From positions 1 to 64,000 of the forward strand of contig NZ_AUIE01000008.1 in NCBI RefSeq assembly GCF_000423545.1: a DNA stretch of 64,000 nucleotides. Direction: 5' to 3'. Source of the DNA: Metapseudomonas resinovorans DSM 21078. GTDB taxonomy: Bacteria > Pseudomonadota > Gammaproteobacteria > Pseudomonadales > Pseudomonadaceae. Positions 55,515 through 64,000 of the stretch are shown here, piece by piece (within the stretch, counting starts at the first letter, position 1; each line of letters begins with the position of its first letter). The notes beneath the pieces were generated by a model. It was not told the DNA's origin and made no database searches. It saw nothing but the letters and a program-made list of their open reading frames with translations. Position numbers and translations under genes: made by a program.

Positions 55515-56265
55515 GCGCAGTTTGCTCGCCCTGTTGCTGTCCCTCGTACTCACCCCTGCCCTTGCTGAAGACGCCGCGCCGGCTCGTCCCCTGGAGGACC
55601 CTGGCGCGATTCGCGTGCTGCTCGCCGCCGACCTGGAAACCACCCTTTCCAGCCAGATGAACGGCACCCTTGGCGAGCTCAAGGCGTCCCTCGGCCAGCA
55701 AGTGGCGAAGAACGCCCTGCTGGCCCAGCTCAACTGCGAGGAAGCCCAGGCCCGCGCCAAGGTGGCTGTCGCCGAGCTGACCATGGCCCGGCAGAACCTC
55801 GACGCCAAGCGCAACCTGCGCAAGCTGGACGCGGTTGGCGACCTGGAAGTGGCCATGGCCAACACCGAGGTGCAGAAGGCCGAAGGCGCCCGCTCCCTGG
55901 CCCAGGCCCAGAGCGGCTACTGCCAGGTGCAGGCACCCTTTTCCGGGCGGGTGGCCAAGGTCCATGTGAAGCCCTACCAGACGGTAGCCGCGGGAACACC
56001 GCTGTTCGACCTGGTCAGCGACGGCGCCCTCAAGGTGCGCCTCAACGTGCCCTCCAACCTGCTGCCGCAGCTCAAGCCCGGCCAGCCGCTGGAGGTCAAC
56101 ATCCTGGAAACCGGCAAGGCTTATGCCGCCCATATCAGCGCCATCAACTCCCGGGTCGATGCCGTGGCCCAGACCGTGGAACTGGAAGCGCGGCTAGACG
56201 CCGAGCACCCGGAACTGATCGCCGGCATGAGCGGCACCGCACGTTTCCCGCAAGCCCATGACTGA
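55498..56265 (+). CDS. HlyD/RND-type periplasmic adaptor protein
   Basis: A 255-residue protein. The signal peptide is MSYNAERSLLALLLSLVLTP then ALA. A lipoyl-like half motif (GTLGELKASLGQQVAKNALL), a helical hairpin (ELTMARQNLDAKRNLRKLDA) and a second lipoyl half (APFSGRVAKVHVKPYQTVAAGTP) are followed by a beta-barrel domain. This is a short periplasmic adaptor bridging an inner-membrane protein to the TolC duct. ATG 55498 is used because AAGGA is upstream. It overlaps the flanking genes by 17 and 8 bp. Confidence 0.87.
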   Translation: MSYNAERSLLALLLSLVLTPALAEDAAPARPLEDPGAIRVLLAADLETTLSSQMNGTLGELKASLGQQVAKNALLAQLNCEEAQARAKVAVAELTMARQNLDAKRNLRKLDAVGDLEVAMANTEVQKAEGARSLAQAQSGYCQVQAPFSGRVAKVHVKPYQTVAAGTPLFDLVSDGALKVRLNVPSNLLPQLKPGQPLEVNILETGKAYAAHISAINSRVDAVAQTVELEARLDAEHPELIAGMSGTARFPQAHD

Positions 56266-57598
56266 TCGCCTGCCCCACCCGCAATTGCTGCTGGGGTTGG
56301 CCGCCCTGCGCGACCGTGCCCTGGCTGCCGACTCGCTCAACGCGCTGGCCTTCTCCATCGCCAATGATGCCTATGCCCTGCTGCACTACCACCAGGCCCT
56401 GGTGCTGGCCCAGCGCGGCGAAGACCTCGAACTGCTCTGTGTGTCGGGGCTGGCCAGGCCCAGCGAGGATTCGCCCTACCTGGTCTGGCTGCGCCGGGCC
56501 AGCCGTTGGCTCGCCAGCCAGTTGCCCGACGCCCAGCCACGCTGGCTAGGCCGCGACAGCCTTGCACCACCGGACGATATTGCCGAAGGCTGGGCGGAAT
56601 GGTGGCCGAGCGGAATCTGGTGCATTCCCCTGCATGATCGCGATGGTCAGCGTCTTGGGCTGGTGCTGTTTCTGCTCGAAGCGCCACCAGCGGAAACCCT
56701 GGTGCCCTTGATGGACGGCGTCTGGCAGACCTGGGCCCACTGCTGGGCCTCCTTCGGCCGGCGACGTCGCCTGCTCGGCTGGCGGCCCAGCAAGCGCCAG
56801 GCATTAGTGGCGATGGCGGTGGCGGCGCTGCTGTTGCTGGTGCCGGTACGGCAGACCGCGCTGGCGCCGGCGGAAATCGTCTCGCGCCAGGCGCAGATCG
56901 TCAGTTCGCCCATCGACGGCGTGATCGAACGCATGCAGGTGCGGCCGAACCAGCCGGTGGAGGAAGGCACCCTGCTCTTCTCCCTCGACGAAACCACCTT
57001 GCGAAGCCGCGCCGAGGTACTCGGCAAGGAAGTCGCGGTGGCCGATGCCGAGCTGATGGCCGCGAGTCAGCGCGCCTTCGACAATCCGCAGAGCAAGAGC
57101 GAGCTGACCCTGCTCAATGGGCGCGCTCAGCAGCGACGCGCCGAGCTGGCAGCGGTACAGGCACAGCTGCAGCGCACCCGGGTGCGTGCGCCACGCGCCG
57201 GCGTGGCGGTGTTCAGCGACCCCAATGACTGGCTGGGCAAACCGGTGGTGACCGGTGAGCGCATTCTCCAGGTGGCCGATCCGGCGCATCCGGCGATGCT
57301 GATCCAGTTGCCGGTGGCCGACGCCATCGCCCTGGAGCCCGGCGCCGAAGTCACGCTGTTCCTCACCGCCTACCCCCTCTCCCCGCTCAAGGGTCAGGTG
57401 CTGGAGACCAGCTACCAGGCCCGCGCCAATGAAGAAGGCGTAGTGGCCTACCGGCTGCTGGCCAGTGTCGAGGGCCAGCCTGAGCACGCCCGTTTGGGCC
57501 TGCACGGCACCGCCAAGCTCTACGGCGAGCGGGTGGTACTGGGTTACTACCTGCTGCGCCGGCCCTTTGCCGCACTGCGCGCCTGGAGCGGGCTGTGA
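56258..57598 (+). CDS. HlyD-like membrane fusion protein with an N-terminal GAF-like domain
   Basis: A 446-residue protein. A cytoplasmic N-terminal domain (about 1-165) with SLNALAFSIANDAYALLHYH and GIWCIPLHDRDGQRLGLVLF looks GAF-like, i.e. a sensory fold. One membrane segment is at about 182-197 (ALVAMAVAALLLLVPV). A HlyD-like periplasmic part follows, with a lipoyl half (IVSSPIDGVIERMQVRPNQP), a helical hairpin, a second half (VRAPRAGVAVFSDPNDWLGK) and a beta domain. Overlaps of 8 bp upstream and 1 bp (TGATG) downstream show translational coupling. The GAF-like fusion may sense a ligand and gate export. Confidence 0.8.
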   Translation: MTDRLPHPQLLLGLAALRDRALAADSLNALAFSIANDAYALLHYHQALVLAQRGEDLELLCVSGLARPSEDSPYLVWLRRASRWLASQLPDAQPRWLGRDSLAPPDDIAEGWAEWWPSGIWCIPLHDRDGQRLGLVLFLLEAPPAETLVPLMDGVWQTWAHCWASFGRRRRLLGWRPSKRQALVAMAVAALLLLVPVRQTALAPAEIVSRQAQIVSSPIDGVIERMQVRPNQPVEEGTLLFSLDETTLRSRAEVLGKEVAVADAELMAASQRAFDNPQSKSELTLLNGRAQQRRAELAAVQAQLQRTRVRAPRAGVAVFSDPNDWLGKPVVTGERILQVADPAHPAMLIQLPVADAIALEPGAEVTLFLTAYPLSPLKGQVLETSYQARANEEGVVAYRLLASVEGQPEHARLGLHGTAKLYGERVVLGYYLLRRPFAALRAWSGL

Positions 57599-59694
57599 TG
57601 GCGAACGCGGCCGAGCTGCCGCTGCCACCGCTGCGCGAAGACCTGCGCCTGCTGGAAACCGCGCCGGGCATTGACGGCGAACCGGCCTGGGTGATCCAGG
57701 ACACGGTGGTCAACCGCTTCTACCGAATCGGCTGGCTGGAGTTCGAATGCCTGCTGCGCTGGGAGCGCACGCCGGCGAGGATCTGCCGGGACATCGAGGC
57801 GCACACGCCGCTGCGTCCGGATGTGGAGCAGGTGCTGGAGTTCCGCCAGTTCCTCGAACAGCACCAGTTGCTGCGCCCGACGCCCGACGCCGCCGCACGC
57901 ATGGCCCGGCGCAGCGAAGGCAATGCCTGGCTGGACTGGCGCTGGTGGCTGCACCACTACCTGTTCTTCCGCGTACCGCTGCTGCGCCCGCAGAACGCTC
58001 TGCAACGCCTGGCCAGACACCTGGACTGGCTCTTCCAGCCGCTGACCGGCACGCTGGTGGTGGTGCTCGGCGTGCTCGGCGTCTTGCTGGTGCTGCAGCA
58101 GTGGGACAGCTTCACCGCCGCGGTGGTGGAGTCCTTCTCCGCGTCCGGGCTGGTGAGCTTCGCCCTGGCGCTGATCCTGGCCAAGACGCTCCACGAGCTG
58201 GGTCACGCCCTGGTGGCAACGCGTCTGGGGCTGCGGGTGGGACACATGGGGATAGCCTTCGTGGTGCTCTGGCCGATGCTCTACACCGACACCGGCGAGA
58301 GCTGGAAACTGCGCAGCTCGAAGCAGCGCCTGGCGATCGCGTCCGCCGGCATCCTCACCGAGCTGGGCCTGGCGGGCCTGGCCACCCTGGGCTGGGCGCT
58401 GTCGGACCCGGGGGCGTTGCGCAATGCCCTGCTCTATCTGGCGACCACCAGTTGGGTACTGTCCCTGGCCCTGAACGCCAGCCCGTTCATGCGCTTCGAT
58501 GGCTACTTCATCCTGTCGGACCTGCTGGACTTCCCGAACCTCCACGAACGTTCCTCGGCCCTGGCGCGGGTGACGCTGCGACGGGTTCTCCTGGGCCTGG
58601 ACGAGGAATGGCCGGAAGCCTTCAGCCCCGGCAAGCGGCGTGCCCTCGTCGCCTTCGCCATGGTCACCTGGGTCTACCGCCTGGTGCTGTTCCTCGGCAT
58701 CGCGGTGGCGGTCTACCTGCTCTTTTTCAAACTGCTCGGGATCGTGCTGTTCGTGGTGGAAATCTGCTGGTTCATCCTCATGCCGGTCTTTCGCGAACTG
58801 AAGCACTGGTGGGCCCATCGCGCGGGCATCCCTGCCAGCCGCCGACGCTTCTGGTGGGGGCTGCTGGCGGTGTTCCTGCTCCTGCTCGCGGTGCCCTGGC
58901 GCAGCCAGATCCACGCCGTTGGTGTGGCGCGTGCCGAACACCAGTTGCGCGTCTTCGCGCCCTACCCGGCTCGCCTGCAAACCATCCACCCGGCTGGCGA
59001 CGTGCAGGCCGGTGCCACCCTGGTGACGCTCGACGAACCCAATATCGCCTCGCGGGTGTCCAGCAGCGAGGCCAGCGTGAAGAGCTACGAAGCGCGGCTT
59101 GGCGGCCTGATCGCCGACCCCAGCGGGGCCGACCAGGCCCTGGCCACACGCCAGCGCCTGAGTGTGCAGTTCGAGGAAGCCCGCGCCGCTCGTTCGGAAA
59201 TCGCCCGGCTCCAGCTCCAGGCCCCCTTCGCCGGCCGCTGGCTGGACCTCGACCCCGACTGGCAGCCGGGGCAGTGGGTGCATAGCCGCGAAGCCATCGG
59301 CATGCTGGTGGACCCACGCAGCTGGCAGGTGGATGCCTACGTCGACCAGGACGACGTGCAACGGTTGATGCAGGGCGGTGCGGTACGCTTCTACCCCGAA
59401 GGCCGCGCGGAGCCGATCGCCGGCAAGGTGGTGGCCATCGGCAGCACCCGCGTCAGCCAGCTCGAACACCCCATGCTCGCCTCCCGCTTCGGCGGCCCGC
59501 TTACGGTAGCCAGCCAGGGCCAGGAATTGGTGCCGAACCCGCCGCTGTTCCACGTGCTGGTGCAACTGGCCGACGCCCCGCCGACCCTGCGCGAAACCCG
59601 TGGCCACCTGCAGATCGAAGGCGGCCGCCGCAGCCTGCTGGTCGAGGGGCTGACCCATGTGGCTGCAGTCGCCCTCAGGGAAAGTGGTTTTTGA
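57598..59694 (+). CDS. M50 (site-2 protease-like) membrane protein with PqqD-like and HlyD-like parts
   Basis: A 698-residue protein. The N-terminus (about 15-95) has a PqqD-like peptide-binding look (WVIQDTVVNRFYRIGWLEFE). The membrane part (about 150-455) carries the zinc motif HELGH (199-203) and NASPFMRFDG (293-302), which would supply the third ligand. A C-terminal HlyD-like periplasmic domain (from about 460) has lipoyl-like AGDVQAGATLVTLDEPN and APFAGRWLDLDPDWQPGQWV. It joins a protease-like core and an adaptor in one chain. Start ATG 57598 overlaps the previous stop. It could process or translocate the upstream adhesin. Confidence 0.85.
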   Translation: MANAAELPLPPLREDLRLLETAPGIDGEPAWVIQDTVVNRFYRIGWLEFECLLRWERTPARICRDIEAHTPLRPDVEQVLEFRQFLEQHQLLRPTPDAAARMARRSEGNAWLDWRWWLHHYLFFRVPLLRPQNALQRLARHLDWLFQPLTGTLVVVLGVLGVLLVLQQWDSFTAAVVESFSASGLVSFALALILAKTLHELGHALVATRLGLRVGHMGIAFVVLWPMLYTDTGESWKLRSSKQRLAIASAGILTELGLAGLATLGWALSDPGALRNALLYLATTSWVLSLALNASPFMRFDGYFILSDLLDFPNLHERSSALARVTLRRVLLGLDEEWPEAFSPGKRRALVAFAMVTWVYRLVLFLGIAVAVYLLFFKLLGIVLFVVEICWFILMPVFRELKHWWAHRAGIPASRRRFWWGLLAVFLLLLAVPWRSQIHAVGVARAEHQLRVFAPYPARLQTIHPAGDVQAGATLVTLDEPNIASRVSSSEASVKSYEARLGGLIADPSGADQALATRQRLSVQFEEARAARSEIARLQLQAPFAGRWLDLDPDWQPGQWVHSREAIGMLVDPRSWQVDAYVDQDDVQRLMQGGAVRFYPEGRAEPIAGKVVAIGSTRVSQLEHPMLASRFGGPLTVASQGQELVPNPPLFHVLVQLADAPPTLRETRGHLQIEGGRRSLLVEGLTHVAAVALRESGF

Positions 59695-59695
59695 A

Positions 59696-60715
59696 TCAGG
59701 GCTCGACTTTCTGTCGGGCACGCTTCCTGAACTGCCCGGGGCTCTCGCCGGTCCAGCTACGAAAGGCCCGATGGAACGCGCTGGGCTCCTGGAACCCGCT
59801 CATGATGGCGATTTCGCTGATGCTGAAGCGGTCGCCCTTGAGCAGCTCGAAGGCCACCGAGCGGCGCACCTCGTGCTTGATCTCCTGATAGCTGAATCCC
59901 TCACGCTCCAGTTGGCGGCGGAAGCTGGTGGCATTCATTCCCAGTTCCTCGGCCAGGGCGACCAGGGTCGGCGGGATGAAATCCTCCTGCTGCCGCAGGC
60001 GCCGGAACACCCGCGCAGCCAGGCTCTCGTCGTTGCGTATGCGCACCACCAGCCATTGCGGCGAGGTGCGCAGGAAGTGCTTCAGCGCGGGCAGGTCCTG
60101 CACCACGGGAAGCGCCAGGTAGCCGGCATCGAACACCACTTCGGTGCGATCGGCGTCGAACTCCAGCAACGGCCCCCACAGCAGCGGATCGGAACCGTGG
60201 GAAGGACGCGGATGGCCGAATCGGGTCCGGTCCAGGGGAATGCGCCGGCCAACGAGCCAGCAAAGCACCCCCAGAACGATATTGAGGAAGATCTCTTCCG
60301 CGCTGCCCCTGATGGCCTGATTGGCCATCGATGTCTGCAGGCTGATCACTGCCTGGCCGTTGCGCACCTCAAGGCTGGCGCGGATGTCATGAATGAACAG
60401 CCCGAGGTACCTCAGGTATTGCGACAGCGCCTTGCCCAGGGTCGGCTCCTGGATGAGGCCCCGACAGATCAGGGCGAAGCTGCCGCGCGGCAAGCCATGG
60501 GAATCGAACCCGAAGAACTCGTCGTTCAACTCCCGGACCATGGCCAGCCAGAAACTGTGGACGGCCGTGGCAGGCAGGCGGGCGTCCGGCAGCTCCAGCG
60601 ATTGGGCGTCGATGCCCGCCTCTTCGAGTATCGCCCGCTTGCGCTCAGGCGCGTCCTCCAGCTTGTGCAGTGCTGCCTGGACGAGATACGCCGCCACCGA
60701 ATCCTGTTCCCGCAT
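59696..60715 (-). CDS. AraC-family transcriptional regulator
   Basis: A 339-residue regulator. An N-terminal 'arabinose-binding/OruR' type domain (about 10-220) precedes a C-terminal AraC HTH (AEELGMNATSFRRQLEREGF, ISEIAIMSGFQEPSAFHRAF then RSWTGESPGQFR). ATG 60715 is chosen over the longer ORF start because family similarity and GAGAGG lie there. It converges on the M50 gene (1-nt gap) and is divergent from the TetR-acyl-CoA dehydrogenase genes, which it may control. Confidence 0.86.
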   Translation of the reverse strand: MREQDSVAAYLVQAALHKLEDAPERKRAILEEAGIDAQSLELPDARLPATAVHSFWLAMVRELNDEFFGFDSHGLPRGSFALICRGLIQEPTLGKALSQYLRYLGLFIHDIRASLEVRNGQAVISLQTSMANQAIRGSAEEIFLNIVLGVLCWLVGRRIPLDRTRFGHPRPSHGSDPLLWGPLLEFDADRTEVVFDAGYLALPVVQDLPALKHFLRTSPQWLVVRIRNDESLAARVFRRLRQQEDFIPPTLVALAEELGMNATSFRRQLEREGFSYQEIKHEVRRSVAFELLKGDRFSISEIAIMSGFQEPSAFHRAFRSWTGESPGQFRKRARQKVEP

Positions 60716-60913
60716 GCTGCCTCTCAATGCTCCGCATAGTTCCGGCGGAAAGTCCGCCCATGATAGTTGAGCCTGACGTCCGCCAGACAGCACGCCTGTG
60801 GCAAAAACTACCACGCCGAGCTGCGCAGTTTGGGCATAGGCCAGCGCCCTCCCCGCGCCTAGACTCGAAACCCTGATTGGAAGGTGGGCATCAGCGCCCA
60901 TGCAGGAGGTAAG

Positions 60914-61603
60914 GTGGGTTTCACACAGTCCGCGAGTCACGATGCCATGCCGGATGTCCGTCGCGACAACTCGTCAGCGTCGCGTTTCGAGCGAAATCGT
61001 GAAAAAGCCCTGGAGCTCTTCGCCTGCAAGGGTTTTGGCCAGGTCAGCCTGCGTGAACTGGCAACCCACCTCGGGCTCGCCGCCGGCTCCCTGTATCACC
61101 ACTGCAGCAGCAAGGAAGAACTCCTGTTCGAGTTCATCGAGGAGTACTACGAAGGGCTGCTCGCGGTTTCGTCCCGGTCGAACCCGCGCAAGCCTTGCAT
61201 CGAGCGGCTGCATGAACTGGTCACCGCACTGATCGAACTGCACAGGGCCCGTCCGCTGCACTTTCGCCTCGCCATGCAGGAGCGGCATTGCCTGACGCCT
61301 GCCCACCAGCTGCGCATCGACGAGCTGGAACTGCGCTGCCAGGAATACTGGCTGCGCGACGTCGGCCTGGCCGCCGAGCCGTCCTCGGCTCGGCGCAAGG
61401 CGGCCGGCGATGCGCTCTCGGGTATCTTCCAGCAAATACCCAACTGGCTGGAGCACTCCGGACTTCCCGATGCCGAGCGCTCAGCATTCCTGGAAAGCCT
61501 GATCCTCGGCGCCGTGTCCCAGTTGATCAGTTTCCTCAAATCCTCTTCACCCGTGCCAAAGCAAGGTAACTCCCATGCCCCAGTATTGCGCTCCGCTTCG
61601 TGA
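60914..61603 (+). CDS. TetR-family transcriptional regulator
   Basis: A 229-residue regulator with an N-terminal TetR HTH (ALELFACKGFGQVSLRELAT then HLGLAAGSLYHHCSSKEELL) and a C-terminal helical ligand domain. The start is uncertain: GTG 60914 has AGGAGG 4 nt upstream and gives a short leader; ATG 60947 (MPDVRRDNSSAS) is also possible. Its 3' end overlaps the acyl-CoA dehydrogenase start by 29 bp, so the two are coupled. It is probably a repressor responding to an acyl-CoA or related metabolite. Confidence 0.85.
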   Translation: MGFTQSASHDAMPDVRRDNSSASRFERNREKALELFACKGFGQVSLRELATHLGLAAGSLYHHCSSKEELLFEFIEEYYEGLLAVSSRSNPRKPCIERLHELVTALIELHRARPLHFRLAMQERHCLTPAHQLRIDELELRCQEYWLRDVGLAAEPSSARRKAAGDALSGIFQQIPNWLEHSGLPDAERSAFLESLILGAVSQLISFLKSSSPVPKQGNSHAPVLRSAS

Positions 61604-63347
61604 TCTGCGCTTCGTCCTGCACGAAGTCTTCGATGCCCCGTCCATCTGGGCTCGCCTGCCCGCCCTGGCCGAGCGGGTCGACGCCGATACCGCCGACGCC
61701 ATCCTGGAAGAAGCCGCCAAGGTCACCGGGCAGCTCATCGCCCCGCTAAACCGCAGCGGCGACGAGGAAGGCGCGCAATGGCAGGACGGCGTGGTCACCA
61801 CCCCGGCCGGCTTCAAACAGGCCTACGCCACCTACATCGAAGGTGGCTGGGTAGGCCTCTCCGGCAACCCGGACTATGCCGGCATGGGCATGCCCAAGAT
61901 GCTCGCCGTGCAGTTCGAAGAGATGCTCTACGCCGCCAATGCCAGCTTCGCCCTGTACTCCGCCCTCTCCTCGGGCGCCTGCCTGGCCATCGACGCCCAC
62001 GCCAGCGAAGAGCTGAAATCCACCTACCTGCCACCCCTGTACGAGGGCCGCTGGGCCGGTTCCATGTGCCTGACCGAGCCCCACGCCGGCACCGACCTGG
62101 GGATCATCCGTACCAAGGCCGAACCCCAGGCCGATGGCAGCTACAGCATTTCCGGCACCAAGATCTTCATCACCGGCGGCGAGCAGGACCTGACCGAGAA
62201 CATCATCCACCTGGTGCTGGCGAAACTGCCGGACGCCCCGGCCGGGCCCAAGGGTATCTCCCTGTTCCTGGTGCCCAAGGTCATGGTCAATGCCGACGGT
62301 TCCCTCGGCGCGCAGAACGCGGTTTCCTGCGGCTCCATCGAACACAAGATGGGCATCAAGGCCTCGGCCACCTGCGTGATGAACTTCGACGGCGCCACCG
62401 GCTACCTGATTGGCGAGGCCAATAAAGGTCTGGCGGCCATGTTCACGATGATGAACTACGAGCGCCTGTCCATCGGTATCCAGGGCATCGGTTGCGCCGA
62501 CGCCTCCTACCAGAACGCCGTCGCCTACGCCCGCGAGCGCATCCAGAGCCGCGCACCTACTGGCGCAGTGGCCAAGGACAAGGCGGCTGACCCGATCATC
62601 GTGCACCCCGACGTGCGCCGCATGCTGCTGACCATGAAAGCCATGACCGAGGGTGGTCGCGCCTTCGCCTGCTACGTCGGCCAGCAACTGGACCTGGCCA
62701 AGTACGCCGACGACGCGGACGAACGCCAGCGCGCCGAAGCCCTGGTGGCATTGCTTACGCCCGTCGCCAAGGCCTTCTTCACCGACACCGGACTGGACAG
62801 CTGCGTGCTCGGCCAGCAGGTCTTCGGTGGCCATGGCTACATCCGCGAATGGGGCCAGGAGCAACTGGTGCGCGACGTGCGCATCGCGCAGATCTACGAA
62901 GGCACCAACGGCATCCAGGCCCTGGACCTGCTGGGCCGCAAGGTCGTCGCCAATGGCGGCGCCGCGGTGCGCCTGTTCTGTGCCGAGGTGCGCAGCTTTG
63001 CCGGCCAGCCCGGCGCGCCCTATTCCGGCGAACTGCTGGAAGCCCTGCAGCGCCTGGAGGGCACCAGTGAGTGGCTGCTCGACCAGGCCGCCCGCAACCC
63101 CAATGAAGTCGGCGCTGCCTCGGTCGAATACCTGCAGCTTTTCGGCCATGTGGCCTACGCCTGGCTCTGGGCGCGGATGGCCCAGGTAGCCCAGGCGCGC
63201 CGCGAGGAAGACGAAGGCTTCTACGCCGCCAAACTGGCCACCGCCGAGTTCTACTTCCGCCGCCTGCTGCCACGCACCCTGGGCCTGGAAGCCAGCATTC
63301 GCGGCGGCAGCGAGCCACTCTTCGGCCTCACCGCCGAGCAGTTCTGA
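61575..63347 (+). CDS. Acyl-CoA dehydrogenase (long C-terminal form, FadE/DmdC-like)
   Basis: A 590-residue FAD enzyme. The N-terminal helical domain contains MCLTEPHAGTDLGIIRTKAE and the middle beta domain ISGTKIFITGGEQD. C-terminal helices carry QVFGGHGYIREWGQEQLVRD and IAQIYEGTNGIQALDLLGRK, the catalytic Glu region. An extra C-terminal domain of about 100 residues is typical of the 590-600-residue class. It oxidises acyl-CoA to enoyl-CoA. It overlaps the TetR gene and is followed by a terminator and then a thiolase, so beta-oxidation of a fatty or aromatic-side-chain acyl-CoA is likely. Confidence 0.9.
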   Translation: MPQYCAPLRDLRFVLHEVFDAPSIWARLPALAERVDADTADAILEEAAKVTGQLIAPLNRSGDEEGAQWQDGVVTTPAGFKQAYATYIEGGWVGLSGNPDYAGMGMPKMLAVQFEEMLYAANASFALYSALSSGACLAIDAHASEELKSTYLPPLYEGRWAGSMCLTEPHAGTDLGIIRTKAEPQADGSYSISGTKIFITGGEQDLTENIIHLVLAKLPDAPAGPKGISLFLVPKVMVNADGSLGAQNAVSCGSIEHKMGIKASATCVMNFDGATGYLIGEANKGLAAMFTMMNYERLSIGIQGIGCADASYQNAVAYARERIQSRAPTGAVAKDKAADPIIVHPDVRRMLLTMKAMTEGGRAFACYVGQQLDLAKYADDADERQRAEALVALLTPVAKAFFTDTGLDSCVLGQQVFGGHGYIREWGQEQLVRDVRIAQIYEGTNGIQALDLLGRKVVANGGAAVRLFCAEVRSFAGQPGAPYSGELLEALQRLEGTSEWLLDQAARNPNEVGAASVEYLQLFGHVAYAWLWARMAQVAQARREEDEGFYAAKLATAEFYFRRLLPRTLGLEASIRGGSEPLFGLTAEQF

Positions 63348-63361
63348 CCCTTTAGCGTGTC

Positions 63362-63395
63362 GCGCGGCCCAGCCGTACTCGGGCCGCGCCTTTTT
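63362..63395 (+). terminator. Rho-independent terminator after the acyl-CoA dehydrogenase gene
   Basis: A perfect 9-bp stem (GCGCGGCCC / GGGCCGCGC) with a 10-nt loop is followed by CTTTTT, 14 nt after the stop. It separates the dehydrogenase from the thiolase, which would need read-through or a separate promoter. Confidence 0.88.
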
Positions 63396-63434
63396 AATTT
63401 CGTCGTTCCGGCGCCTTTCTCAGGAGATTCAAGC

Positions 63435-64000
63435 ATGCAAGACGTCGTTATCGTCGCCGCTACCCGCACCGCCATCGGCAGCTTCCAGGGTGCCCTGGCG
63501 AACATTCCCGCCCATGAACTGGGCGCTGCCGTGATCCGCCAGCTGCTGACCCAGACGGGCCTCAAGGGCGATCAGGTGGATGAAGTGATCCTCGGCCAGG
63601 TCCTCACCGCAGGCAGCGGCCAGAACCCGGCGCGCCAGGCCGCCATCCTCGCCGGCCTGCCCCATGAAGTGCCGGCCATGACCCTGAACAAGCTGTGCGG
63701 CTCCGGCCTCAAGGCCCTGCACCTGGGGGTGCAGGCCATCCGCTGCGGCGACGCCGAGGTGATCATCGCCGGTGGCCAGGAGAACATGAGCCTGGCGCCC
63801 TACATCCTCCCGGCAGCCCGCACCGGCATGCGCATGGGCCATGCCAAGGCGCTGGACACCATGATCCACGACGGCCTGACCGACGCCTTCAACGTTTACC
63901 ACATGGGCGTGACTGCCGAGAACCTGGTGGAAAAATACGGCCTCACCCGCGACCAGCAGGACGCCTTTGCCGCCGCCTCCCAGCAAAAGGCTGTCGCCGC
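63435..64000 (+). CDS. Acetyl-CoA acetyltransferase (thiolase), N-terminal part
   Basis: The window ends inside this gene. The visible 188 residues begin MQDVVIVAATRTAIGSFQGA and include the acyl-binding cysteine in NKLCGSGLKA (Cys88) and IIAGGQENMS. This matches biosynthetic/degradative acetyl-CoA acetyltransferases (AtoB/PhaA type). CAGGAG stands 8 nt before ATG 63435. It joins two acetyl-CoA, or cleaves acetoacetyl-CoA, and follows the acyl-CoA dehydrogenase. The C-terminal His and second Cys lie beyond the window. Confidence 0.92.
   Translation, partial: MQDVVIVAATRTAIGSFQGALANIPAHELGAAVIRQLLTQTGLKGDQVDEVILGQVLTAGSGQNPARQAAILAGLPHEVPAMTLNKLCGSGLKALHLGVQAIRCGDAEVIIAGGQENMSLAPYILPAARTGMRMGHAKALDTMIHDGLTDAFNVYHMGVTAENLVEKYGLTRDQQDAFAAASQQKAVA

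Overview
The window looks like a chromosomal stretch of a Pseudomonas-type gammaproteobacterium. Most genes have strong G/C third-position bias, and the gene set (SdsA-type alkylsulfatase, FadL porins, MoxR/VWA operon, LEPR-XLL giant adhesin, Bro-N antirepressor) fits that genus. The species assignment is inference from gene content; no rRNA or tRNA gene was seen.

Region 1 (1-15.6 kb) is an accessory scrapyard. A group II intron fragment lies inside the orfB remnant of an IS3-family element. Next comes a TnpT/KfrA-like protein with a palindrome-rich upstream region resembling a Tn4651-type cointegrate-resolution site. An AT-richer TniA-TniB-TniQ transposition module follows. Then there is a mosaic of broken genes. 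An HSL-family hydrolase pseudogene is split by a ~1.8 kb low-GC segment carrying a frameshifted PAAR-like/HNH type VI effector remnant, a propeller-like protein and a 70-residue ORF. The 5' piece of that hydrolase is fused to an SDR remnant. Further on are an intact LysR/old-yellow-enzyme pair, an ATPase-regulator pseudogene that meets a second flavin-oxidoreductase fragment head-on, a Bro-N gene behind long inverted repeats, and the tail of an AMP-binding ligase.

Region 2 (15.6-41.8 kb) is ordinary high-GC chromosome. An AraC regulator is divergent from a GMC oxidoreductase, an SdsA-type alkylsulfatase and a small secreted protein (alkyl-sulfate to alcohol to aldehyde). A nine-gene minus-strand unit runs moxR, DUF58, DUF4381, two VWA proteins, batD, HAD phosphatase, arylsulfatase and a fused MFS/spermidine-synthase-like membrane protein. 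After it come a FadL porin, a coupled MscS-channel/AspT-transporter pair, a DUF2860 outer-membrane protein and an octaheme cytochrome c with C-terminal TPRs.

Region 3 (41.8-59.7 kb) is the most interesting part. A 49-codon ORF behind two tandem hairpins precedes a 3820-residue LEPR-XLL/DUF4347 repeat adhesin. The next four genes form a tight cluster: a TolC-like lipoprotein, a HlyD-like adaptor, a second HlyD-like protein with a GAF-like N-terminus, and an M50 (site-2 protease-like) membrane protein carrying PqqD-like and HlyD-like parts. There is no ABC ATPase, and the adhesin has no RTX tail, so this may be a noncanonical adhesin export or processing system.

Region 4 (59.7-64 kb) has an AraC regulator divergent from a TetR regulator, an acyl-CoA dehydrogenase and the start of an acetyl-CoA acetyltransferase, consistent with fatty acyl catabolism.
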